Both the position numbers and the translations under genes were made by a program. Positions 1 through 4,521 of a DNA stretch of 6,734 bases are shown piece by piece (the first letter of the stretch is position 1; every line of letters begins with the position of its first letter). A model generated the notes under the pieces. That model saw nothing but the letters and a program-made list of their open reading frames with translations, had not been told where the DNA came from and did not search any database. Source of the DNA: Ignavibacteria bacterium (GTDB lineage Bacteria; Bacteroidota; Ignavibacteria; Ignavibacteriales; Ignavibacteriaceae); assembly GCA_029863735.1 (NCBI GenBank), contig JAOTUT010000086.1, positions 1-6,734 of the forward strand. Reading direction: 5' to 3'.

Positions 1-462
1 TTTGTTTAATATTTCTTTGTGGACTCTAACAATCAGTGTCTCTTCATAATAACTTCGATTAAAAATTCCAATCCTTCCACGCTCAGGTAAACGTTTCATA
101 CATCGCCACATAAAATCGTGATCAAGGTCCTCACTCGTCGGTGCTTTAAAGGAAAATACCTGGCAGCCTTGTGGATTTATTCCGGACATAACATGTTTGA
201 TCACACTATCTTTTCCGGCAGCATCCATTGCCTGAAAAATCAAAAGTATTGCATAACGGTCTTGTGCATAAAGTTTGTCCTGTAATTCTGCAAGAGCTTC
301 AATCCCCCATTGGAGAGTCTCTTTTGCTTTTGGCTTATCTTCGGATTTAAATCCAAGTGTATCGTTCGGATCGAAATGTTTCAGTCGAAACTTCTTTCCA
401 TCAGTCACTCGAAAAGGTTTAGTTAACTTTGCGGCTGTTTTAATTAAATCTTTTTTCTTCAT
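1..462 (-). CDS. ppk2: Polyphosphate kinase 2 family protein (3' end outside window)
   Basis: PPK2 enzymes transfer phosphate between inorganic polyphosphate and nucleotides in the cytoplasm. The 154 residues seen here are the N-terminal half; family members usually have about 260-300 residues, so the C-terminal part lies beyond the window's left edge. Residues 15-34 ([20 protein letters not shown]) match the entry segment typical of class III-like PPK2. Residues 78-86 (AMDAAGKDS) are the Walker A loop, followed by the family block around 87-110 ([19 protein letters not shown]). The Walker B region is at 131-141 ([11 protein letters not shown]). The ATG at 460-462 is chosen because an AAGGAAG ribosome site (469-475) lies 6 nt upstream. 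No frameshift or stop is seen. The family call is firm; which nucleotide it prefers (AMP, ADP or GDP) cannot be read from this half. Confidence 0.93.
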   Translation of the reverse strand, partial: MKKKDLIKTAAKLTKPFRVTDGKKFRLKHFDPNDTLGFKSEDKPKAKETLQWGIEALAELQDKLYAQDRYAILLIFQAMDAAGKDSVIKHVMSGINPQGCQVFSFKAPTSEDLDHDFMWRCMKRLPERGRIGIFNRSYYEETLIVRVHKEILNK

Positions 463-609
463 TGATTTCTTCCTTCATTTTTGAAAATAATATTCACGTG
501 TTAAACTATAAATCAGGTATTGATTCTTCAGACTACGCATAATGATTAGTCATAATATAAAAGTCTTGAAAGTATTTAATGTGTATATGTAAAATAAGCA
601 AAACGCTAG
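463..609. other. AT-rich intergenic leader of ppk2
   Basis: This short gap holds the ppk2 ribosome binding site (469-475) and AT-rich DNA where its promoter must lie. I see no convincing -35/-10 pair, no coding signal and no strong hairpin. Any earlier part of the efflux-gene remnant that starts near 610 is not recognisable here. Confidence 0.5.
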
Positions 610-789
610 ACAGTAATTTTTTCTACAAGTATCTCGGAGAGAACTTTATTCAGTGTAGAACTTGAACTTTCTGAAATCCGGCAATCGACTTTCAATTCAT
701 ATATCAGATTATACAAAGCTCTCAGAGGTGGCTGGATTTCAAAGGAAGAATACGTTGAAGCGAAGAACAAAGTATTACAATCTAAATAA
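610..789 (+). pseudogene. Remnant of TolC/OprM-type outer membrane efflux factor, C-terminal end
   Basis: No start codon opens this frame: a TAG at 607-609 is followed by about 59 readable codons and a TAA at 787-789. The readable protein contains ERTLFSVELELSEIRQ (codons from 637), then RLYKALRGGW (706-735) and a short charged tail. In the outer membrane factors of RND and ABC exporters, the final coiled-coil helix and C-terminus carry a xxERTLLxxELxLxxxR pattern ending in YKALGGGW, so family identity is clear despite the small size. A second frame at 617-634 reads FFLQVS, which resembles the FLQVL segment normally found just before ERTL; this suggests a small frameshifting deletion near 632-637. 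The rest of the gene, normally 400-480 residues, is missing. Its stop codon abuts the stop of the convergent lipoprotein gene. Almost certainly non-functional. Confidence 0.75.
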
Positions 790-1398
790 TTATTTTATAT
801 AGCCCTGCATGTTAAGTTCACTAACAACATTATAGCTTACGGTTTTAATTACATCACCAGTATTTTGTGGTTCGTACGATTGCGATTTTGCACTCCAGAT
901 AAGTATGCCTTCAGAAGTTTCATAAATATTTGTCTTCATATAAACTATTTTCTCTTCCGAAGTAGTTCGCGGAGAATAATAAAACGAAGCAGTTGAAGCA
1001 TAAAACCCATAAAACCCGACATAAACATTTGATGAACCACCACGGGACATTGTTGTTTCAGTTTTGGATCCGGCAGATATCACAACAAACACGGCATCAA
1101 TATTTTTATCACTAAAATATTTGTCGAATGTCTCCTTGCTTATCTGTTCTCCCTTCGGCAATTCCTGCCAAGCTGTTAAAACCTCTACATTATGTTTCAT
1201 TAGCTGCTGGCGGAATTCATTCTCATAAACTTTTCTTTTCCATTCTTCTTTTGCCATTCCTACAACTAATACTTTCTTTATTTGAAGACCTTTGTATGCT
1301 TCATCAACGTAAAGATTAGCTAACTGAGTTGAAGGACTGCATGAAAATATTATCACAGATAAAAGTGAGACTGAAATCAAGTTAATTAAAACCTTCAT
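790..1398 (-). CDS. Putative lipoprotein of unknown function
   Basis: I do not recognise a named family. The 202-residue product starts with a lysine and a hydrophobic stretch (residues 3-18) ending in IIFSC, so Cys20 is a good lipidation site and the mature protein is probably anchored to a membrane facing the periplasm. Residues 40-47 (IKKVLVVG) and 99-109 (NIDAVFVVISA) look like two beta strands of an alpha/beta fold. Between them lies a lysine/glutamate-rich helical part. Residues 119-143 form a Gly/Ser stretch followed by many Tyr and Phe (NVYVGFYGFYAS, SFYYS). The last part (TNIYETSEGILIWSAKSQSY) resembles the C-terminal strand pair of DUF4136-like lipoproteins, but this is only a resemblance. 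It starts 19 bp after sugE and may share its transcript. There is no strong Shine-Dalgarno before the ATG (GGATTTTATA only). Confidence 0.8.
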   Translation of the reverse strand: MKVLINLISVSLLSVIIFSCSPSTQLANLYVDEAYKGLQIKKVLVVGMAKEEWKRKVYENEFRQQLMKHNVEVLTAWQELPKGEQISKETFDKYFSDKNIDAVFVVISAGSKTETTMSRGGSSNVYVGFYGFYASTASFYYSPRTTSEEKIVYMKTNIYETSEGILIWSAKSQSYEPQNTGDVIKTVSYNVVSELNMQGYIK

Positions 1399-1417
1399 TA
1401 TAAAATCCGTTCTATAT

Positions 1418-1747
1418 TTATTGAACCGGGACTTTGGAAAAAAATTTTAGCCCTATTATGCCGATTATAATCAAAAGTATGAAAAATAATCTGATGAATT
1501 CTTTTGATTCACCAAACAGAAAAATACCAAGGATTGCGGTTCCTACTGCGCCAATACCCGTCCAGACAGCATAACCCGTTCCGATGGGTATTGTTTTAAC
1601 TGCGGAAGACAAAAAGTAAAAGCTCAAAATCATTATTATAATTGTTATTACACTTGGCCAGAGTTTAGTAAAGCCGTTTGTGTATTTAAGTCCGACCGCC
1701 CAGCCAATTTCGAACAGTCCTGCAATGAACAGATATATCCAGGCCAT
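1418..1747 (-). CDS. sugE: SMR-family guanidinium exporter SugE/Gdx
   Basis: This 109-residue protein has four hydrophobic helices (about 2-21, 30-50, 57-78 and 84-102), the normal size and shape of a small multidrug resistance transporter. It works as an antiparallel homodimer in the inner membrane and exchanges guanidinium for protons. The Gdx subtype, rather than the EmrE/Qac subtype, is shown by [13 protein letters not shown] with the proton/substrate glutamate at position 13 and Trp16. Ser42, Tyr59 and Trp62 are also present; these positions line the guanidinium site in studied Gdx proteins. The [11 protein letters not shown] block (64-74) is typical of the family. All key residues are present, so it should be active. 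The ATG is preceded by GAGGG (1751-1755), close to the start. An unusual hairpin-rich leader with a second, stronger ribosome site lies upstream. Confidence 0.95.
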   Translation of the reverse strand: MAWIYLFIAGLFEIGWAVGLKYTNGFTKLWPSVITIIIMILSFYFLSSAVKTIPIGTGYAVWTGIGAVGTAILGIFLFGESKEFIRLFFILLIIIGIIGLKFFSKVPVQ

Positions 1748-1777
1748 TATCCCTCAAATATTTTATGGGTTAATATA

Positions 1778-1794
1778 CTACATTTTTTCCTCCT
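1778..1794 (-). promoter_or_regulatory. Perfect Shine-Dalgarno followed by a start-stop (ATG-TAG) in the sugE leader
   Basis: On the minus strand AGGAGG (1794-1789) is followed after five A residues by ATG (1783-1781) and at once by TAG (1780-1778). This is a better ribosome site than the one directly before sugE. The ATG is in the same frame as sugE, but two further in-frame stops separate them. It may be a minimal upstream ORF, a ribosome standby site, or the relic of a lost gene. Confidence 0.5.
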
Positions 1795-1799
1795 GTTTA

Positions 1800-1832
1800 A
1801 TCTGCTCATTCAGATGTAACGGACGATTCCGT
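1800..1832 (-). promoter_or_regulatory. Two tandem hairpins in the dnaE-sugE gap
   Basis: Reading the minus strand, a 5-bp stem ACGGA/TCCGT with loop ATCG (1832-1819) is followed after 3 nt by a 5-bp stem ATCTG/CAGAT with loop AATGAG (1815-1800). The strong AGGAGG site comes 5 nt later. There is no T-run, so they do not form a standard terminator for dnaE. Two small hairpins before a SugE gene recall the layout of guanidine-II (mini-ykkC) riboswitches, but neither loop has the required ACGR sequence, so no riboswitch call is made. Confidence 0.4.
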
Positions 1833-1845
1833 GACACAACTTTTG

Positions 1846-3528
1846 TTATCCGGCGTAAGCAACTTTCAGTTTTTTTTGATCCAGAGCTTTTGCAAGAGCG
1901 AAATCTTCTTCAGTAATTTTTTCCTCATCACCATAATAATTGTGCTCAACGCTGTCTTTCATCAGACTCGATTGAAGAGCAGTTGAAGAAAGCACTTTCA
2001 TATCTTCCACAACAAGATTTGTGTGATCGTTCAGATCCACTCTGCCTGTAACAAGGTAAGGTCCCATCGACAAAGTAAACTCCGCAACTCGGTAATAAGC
2101 TCTCGGAAAGATGACAGCTTCAAAAGTCCCGGTGAGGTCTTCGAGCGAAAGGAATTTCATTATCTCACCGCTTTTGGTTTTTATTCTTTTGGAAGTCATA
2201 TACCATCCGATCATCTTCACTCGTCGTCCTTTGTTCCGTTCCATATCTTTTGCAGGAATAATTCTTCTCTCATCTATCCACTCTTTAAAGAAATGAAGCG
2301 GATGACGTGTGACCATATAGCCAAAAGCTTCATACTCTTCTTTGCAGATGCCAGCGAGAGTGTAGTTTAAATCCGTTTTAACTTCCTCCTCGAGAGCGAA
2401 AGTTTCTTTCAGAAAGAGATCATTGTAGCTTTCTTCAATTATTCTTCTACGATGGATATAAATATCTAGCCAGCGAAGCAACGTTGGTCGCGTTTGCCTG
2501 AGACATCCCATTGCACCGCAACGAATCAGCATAGCAGTTTCTTCATAAGCAAGTTTTGTGCGAACAAGAAAATCTGCCAGTGAAACGTATTTACCGTTAC
2601 GTTTTCTTTCCTCAACAATTCTTTCAATTGCATTGTAAGAAAGATTCTTGATTGCTTTCAAACCAACGAGAATTTTTCTTTCCTTCCCCACATATTCCTT
2701 TTCACTTTCATTAATTGAAGGAAGCTCAATCTTCAAACCCAAACGTTTTGATTCTTCAATGTAAACTGCAGCAGAATAAAATCCTCCGCCGTTGTTAAGC
2801 ACGCTTGCCATAAATTCTGCGGGGTAGTGAGCTTTAAGAAACGCAACCTGGTAAGAAAGCAACGCAAACGATGCACTGTGTGCTTTGCAGAAAGAGTAAC
2901 CAGCAAACGATTCAATCTGCCGCCAGAGTTCTTTGCTCTGGTAATCTGTTAATTCTTTTTGTGTACAAGAAACAAAAAACTTATCCACTATTCTCTGCAT
3001 TGCATGGTGCGAGCGCATCTTTCCGCTCATTGCTCTCCGCAGAAGGTCAGCATCTTCCAGGCTTAATCCTGCAATGTGATGAGCAACTTTAATTACATCT
3101 TCCTGGTAAATCATCACTCCGTAAGTTTCGCCGAGATAAGTTTCCATTTCGGGCACAAGATATTTTCTTCGTGAAGGATCTTTGTGGCGTGCGATAAACT
3201 CCTGCATCATTCCGCTTTCTGCAACACCGGGACGAATAACAGAACTCGCCGCAGTAAGCATCTCAAAAGTTTCAACATTAAGTCTGCGAAGAAGTGAACG
3301 CATTCCTGGTGACTCAATATAAAAGCAGCCGATAGTTTTGCCCGAGCGTATTAACTCTTTTGTGGCGGGATCGTTAAAGAGCATATCAAAATCGAAGATG
3401 TCAAAATCAATATTGCCGGTGTGTTTGGGAATTGGCGGATAGAGCGTATGTATCTTTGCCTGTCCACGCCATTCTGGTGGAATTTGATAATTTAGTAAAT
3501 TCTCGGTTTTTGAGCTGTTTTCAAACAT
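1846..3528 (-). CDS. Truncated error-prone DNA polymerase III alpha subunit (fingers to OB fold only)
   Basis: Full-length relatives in Bacteroidota SOS cassettes have about 950-1000 residues; this open frame has 560 and lacks the PHP domain and the palm with its catalytic aspartates. From about residue 40 the match to the family is continuous: IDFDIFDFDMLFNDPATKEL, then GCFYIESPGMRSLLRRL (68-84), VIRPGVAESGMMQEFI (97-112), YGVMIYQEDVIKVAHHIAG (136-154), RRAMSGK (164-170) and the fingers helix FAGYSFCKAHSASFALLSYQ (208-227). Tandem helix-hairpin-helix sequence follows at about 285-345, and an OB fold at about 435-515. Residues 1 to about 38 match nothing in DnaE and probably come from a deletion junction. 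The promoter's palindrome touches the ATG, and there is no Shine-Dalgarno. The long undamaged frame means either a recent deletion or a retained role in DNA binding. It cannot polymerise alone. It could equally be called a pseudogene. Confidence 0.85.
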   Translation of the reverse strand: MFENSSKTENLLNYQIPPEWRGQAKIHTLYPPIPKHTGNIDFDIFDFDMLFNDPATKELIRSGKTIGCFYIESPGMRSLLRRLNVETFEMLTAASSVIRPGVAESGMMQEFIARHKDPSRRKYLVPEMETYLGETYGVMIYQEDVIKVAHHIAGLSLEDADLLRRAMSGKMRSHHAMQRIVDKFFVSCTQKELTDYQSKELWRQIESFAGYSFCKAHSASFALLSYQVAFLKAHYPAEFMASVLNNGGGFYSAAVYIEESKRLGLKIELPSINESEKEYVGKERKILVGLKAIKNLSYNAIERIVEERKRNGKYVSLADFLVRTKLAYEETAMLIRCGAMGCLRQTRPTLLRWLDIYIHRRRIIEESYNDLFLKETFALEEEVKTDLNYTLAGICKEEYEAFGYMVTRHPLHFFKEWIDERRIIPAKDMERNKGRRVKMIGWYMTSKRIKTKSGEIMKFLSLEDLTGTFEAVIFPRAYYRVAEFTLSMGPYLVTGRVDLNDHTNLVVEDMKVLSSTALQSSLMKDSVEHNYYGDEEKITEEDFALAKALDQKKLKVAYAG

Positions 3529-3558
3529 ATTATAGTGAACATTTGCACACTATAATAT
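3527..3558 (-). promoter_or_regulatory. Perfect 11-bp inverted repeat, probable repressor operator
   Basis: ATATTATAGTG (3527-3537) and CACTATAATAT (3548-3558) are exact reverse complements separated by 10 bp. The right arm covers the likely -10 box of the half-dnaE promoter and the left arm reaches into its start codon, the classic position for a repressor. The plus-strand core GAACATTTGCAC only partly fits the Gram-positive LexA box GAAC-N4-GTTC. An SOS-type repressor is plausible because the DnaE belongs to a damage-inducible family, but this is inference. Confidence 0.6.
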
Positions 3559-3581
3559 AGCCTTTTAAAATTTAAATGCAA
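3554..3581 (-). promoter_or_regulatory. Candidate sigma70-type promoter of the half-dnaE gene
   Basis: On the minus strand TTGCAT (3581-3576) and TATATT (3559-3554; five of six matches to TATAAT) are separated by 16 bp. Transcription would start around 3546, leaving a leader of under 20 nt with no Shine-Dalgarno. The -10 box lies almost wholly inside the palindrome's right arm. Confidence 0.45.
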
Positions 3582-3589
3582 GAGGGAAT

Positions 3590-3624
3590 TTGATTACGGA
3601 TTGCGGATTGTGGATTTCAGATCT
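3590..3624. repeat. Degenerate heptamer tandem repeat
   Basis: Five 7-nt units with a GATT core follow each other: TTGATTA, CGGATTG, CGGATTG, TGGATTT and CAGATCT. The two middle units are identical. The last units overlap a small palindrome, TTTCAGA-TC-TCTGAAA (3615-3630). Short GGATTGC-type arrays of this sort occur in intergenic DNA of related bacteria, to my recollection. They are not CRISPR repeats. Confidence 0.5.
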
Positions 3625-3846
3625 CTGAAAAATAGAATAAACCGAAAGCTATTCAGATTTTGATGCCAATATATTGCCCTTTAATTAACATTCTTTTAAA
3701 TCATCATTTTTTATTTTGAACCAACTCTTTCAAGCCAAATTATTGTTTGCATTAAATTTTCAAACATTTTTTGTTGGTCTAGGAGTTGAGCCATCAAATG
3801 AGAACAACTTCTTTTAAGAATAGAATTGTGATCATGCAACAACGAC
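3625..3846. other. Non-coding stretch, nothing recognised
   Basis: This AT-rich stretch between the half-dnaE promoter and a plus-strand terminator contains no recognisable gene. A minus-strand frame at 3711-3914 would give 67 residues from a TTG start without a ribosome site and with no known similarity; I do not accept it. On the plus strand, ATG at 3798 opens a 20-codon frame ending at TAA 3858-3860, inside the terminator stem. A weak TAGGAG lies about 12 nt before it. Since a terminator needs a transcript, a small RNA or leader peptide is possible, but no RNA family is recognised. Confidence 0.4.
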
Positions 3847-3884
3847 TGGCTGTCTGGTAAATTTTCCGGGCAGTCATTTTTTTT
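3847..3884 (+). terminator. Rho-independent terminator on the plus strand
   Basis: TGGCTGTCTGG (3847-3857) pairs with CCGGGCAGTCA (3866-3876) over 11 bp, including three G-U pairs, around an 8-nt loop. Eight T residues follow directly (3877-3884). On the minus strand there is no T-run after the stem, so it works in the plus direction. No clear gene lies upstream on that strand; it also insulates the following gene from read-through. Confidence 0.65.
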
Positions 3885-3907
3885 GCTATACTTTCGATAC
3901 TTCACGA

Positions 3908-3936
3908 TTGACAATTGTTGATTTACTTTTTAAAGA
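3908..3936 (+). promoter_or_regulatory. Candidate promoter for the CPXCG-type gene
   Basis: A perfect TTGACA (3908-3913) is followed after 17 bp by TAAAGA (3931-3936), a poor -10 match. GATAAT and TATTTT just downstream (3935-3945) are alternatives. The site falls directly after the upstream terminator and about 75 bp before the gene, a sensible place for its promoter. Confidence 0.35.
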
Positions 3937-3985
3937 TAATATTTTTCAGAGTGTTGCATTTAGGTTTTAAATTAATTTAATTTAA

Positions 3986-4006
3986 AGAGGAGTTAACAAT
4001 TTGTAG
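3986..4006 (+). promoter_or_regulatory. Strong Shine-Dalgarno leading to an in-frame TTG-TAG
   Basis: AGAGGAG (3986-3992) stands 8 nt before TTG (4001-4003), whose next codon is TAG (4004-4006). The frame is that of the gene starting at 4016, so a single base change in the TAG would add five codons to the protein. It is either a mutated former start or a start-stop element. Confidence 0.4.
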
Positions 4007-4015
4007 GGTACGACA

Positions 4016-4216
4016 ATGCAAACAGATGATGTTTTAAACTGGGTTTGTCAATACTGTGGCGAGGAAAACCAAGTTTGGGTCGATCTCACAGTTTTGGAAA
4101 ATCAGGACTTTATAGAGGATTGCGAAATATGCTGCAGACCAAACAGGATACTGATCAAACACGACAAAGAAGATGAAGAATATATCTTTGTCGAGTCAAG
4201 AATTACTGACGAATAG
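4016..4216 (+). CDS. Small CPXCG-type cysteine-rich protein, probable zinc ribbon
   Basis: The 66-residue protein fits the small cysteine-rich CPXCG family, whose function is not established. Cys11 and Cys14 (WVCQYCGEEN) plus Cys36 and Cys39 (EDCEICCRPN) form two knuckles that can bind one zinc ion. The block DFIEDCEICCRP with its double cysteine (39-40) is the family hallmark, while the usual CPxC knuckle is CQYC here, without the proline. The tail is rich in Asp and Glu, suggesting a soluble cytoplasmic protein. The ATG is preceded by TAGGG, 7 nt away. A stronger AGAGGAG site (3986-3992) lies further upstream and leads to TTG-TAG in the same frame. It is a single gene pointing towards the ftsZ cluster. 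The family call is good; any specific role is unknown. Confidence 0.85.
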   Translation: MQTDDVLNWVCQYCGEENQVWVDLTVLENQDFIEDCEICCRPNRILIKHDKEDEEYIFVESRITDE

Positions 4217-4230
4217 TTATTTTTGCCCTG

Positions 4231-4264
4231 AATCGTAATTTTCTTATGCAAATAAATTACGAAT
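4231..4264. terminator. Stem-loop between convergent genes, possible bidirectional terminator
   Basis: TCGTAATTT (4233-4241) pairs exactly with AAATTACGA (4254-4262) around a 12-nt loop, and the stem extends by a few pairs past one bulge. It lies between the 3' ends of the CPXCG-type gene and the 43-residue gene, where a shared terminator is expected. No U-tract follows on either strand, so termination efficiency is doubtful. Confidence 0.35.
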
Positions 4265-4299
4265 TCAAGCATTTGTGACTATTTTAAACCTGGATTTAT

Positions 4300-4315
4300 A
4301 AGTATTAAAATACTT
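4300..4315. repeat. Small AT-rich palindrome behind the 43-residue gene
   Basis: AAGTATT and AATACTT are exact reverse complements flanking two bases, just 4 nt past the stop codon of the minus-strand mini-gene. As RNA it would give a weak 6-bp hairpin with a 4-nt loop. It may help stabilise or end the ftsZ transcript; support is weak. Confidence 0.25.
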
Positions 4316-4318
4316 TTG

Positions 4319-4450
4319 TCACTCTACTTTCAAACCTTCTCTTGACCTGATTTCCATCATATCCTCATCCGCATACCGTCTTACAAATCCAAAAATTAAC
4401 GCAAAGTTTAATCCAACCGAAATGATCAACAGGACTATTAATAATATCAT
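4319..4450 (-). CDS. 43-residue single-pass membrane protein downstream of ftsZ
   Basis: The product begins MILLIVLLIISVGLNFALIF, a hydrophobic helix of about 23 residues. It continues with two arginines and a charged tail (RRYADEDMMEIRSREGLKVE). The positive residues right after the helix suggest an N-out, C-in orientation with a 20-residue cytoplasmic tail. The start is well supported: AGGA lies about 6 nt before the ATG on the minus strand. The gene begins 71 bp behind the ftsZ stop on the same strand, so it is likely transcribed with ftsA-ftsZ. I do not recognise a family. The location suggests, but does not show, a link with cell division or the membrane. Single-helix proteins of this size are often regulators or complex subunits. 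It is short enough to be missed by automatic annotation. Confidence 0.65.
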   Translation of the reverse strand: MILLIVLLIISVGLNFALIFGFVRRYADEDMMEIRSREGLKVE

Positions 4451-4491
4451 ATAATCCTCATCAGTTGATGGATTTAATTAATTAGTAACAA

Positions 4492-4498
4492 CCTCCTT
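4492..4498 (-). promoter_or_regulatory. Orphan AAGGAGG site between ftsZ and the mini-gene
   Basis: A near-perfect Shine-Dalgarno lies 23 nt after the ftsZ stop, with no ATG or GTG at a usable distance. A TTG touches it directly, too close to be used, and opens a 5-codon frame that is not in phase with the 43-residue gene. It may be a ribosome standby site or a relic. Confidence 0.35.
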
Positions 4499-4521
4499 AA
4501 TTTTAAACTTTCAAGTTATAA

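Noticed and set aside
484..609. Further upstream part of the outer membrane factor remnant
   Set aside because: I translated the plus strand and found no recognisable segment of the family before about 617.
1748..1845. Guanidine-I, -II or -III riboswitch upstream of sugE
   Set aside because: The ykkC core, ACGR loops and type III pseudoknot sequences are not present; only the gene context and the two hairpins fit.
3415..3528. The short new N-terminus of the half-DnaE as a C-terminal split intein, as in cyanobacterial DnaE
   Set aside because: The length is similar, but the DHNF-like block and the terminal Asn followed by Cys or Ser are missing, and the junction is not at the cyanobacterial insertion site.
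3590..3624. Short repeats as a CRISPR array
   Set aside because: The units are 7 nt long and directly adjacent, with no spacers and no cas genes nearby.
3711..3914. A 67-residue minus-strand open frame between the half-dnaE and the CPXCG-type gene
   Set aside because: It starts with TTG, has no ribosome site, matches no family I know and runs through a convincing plus-strand terminator.
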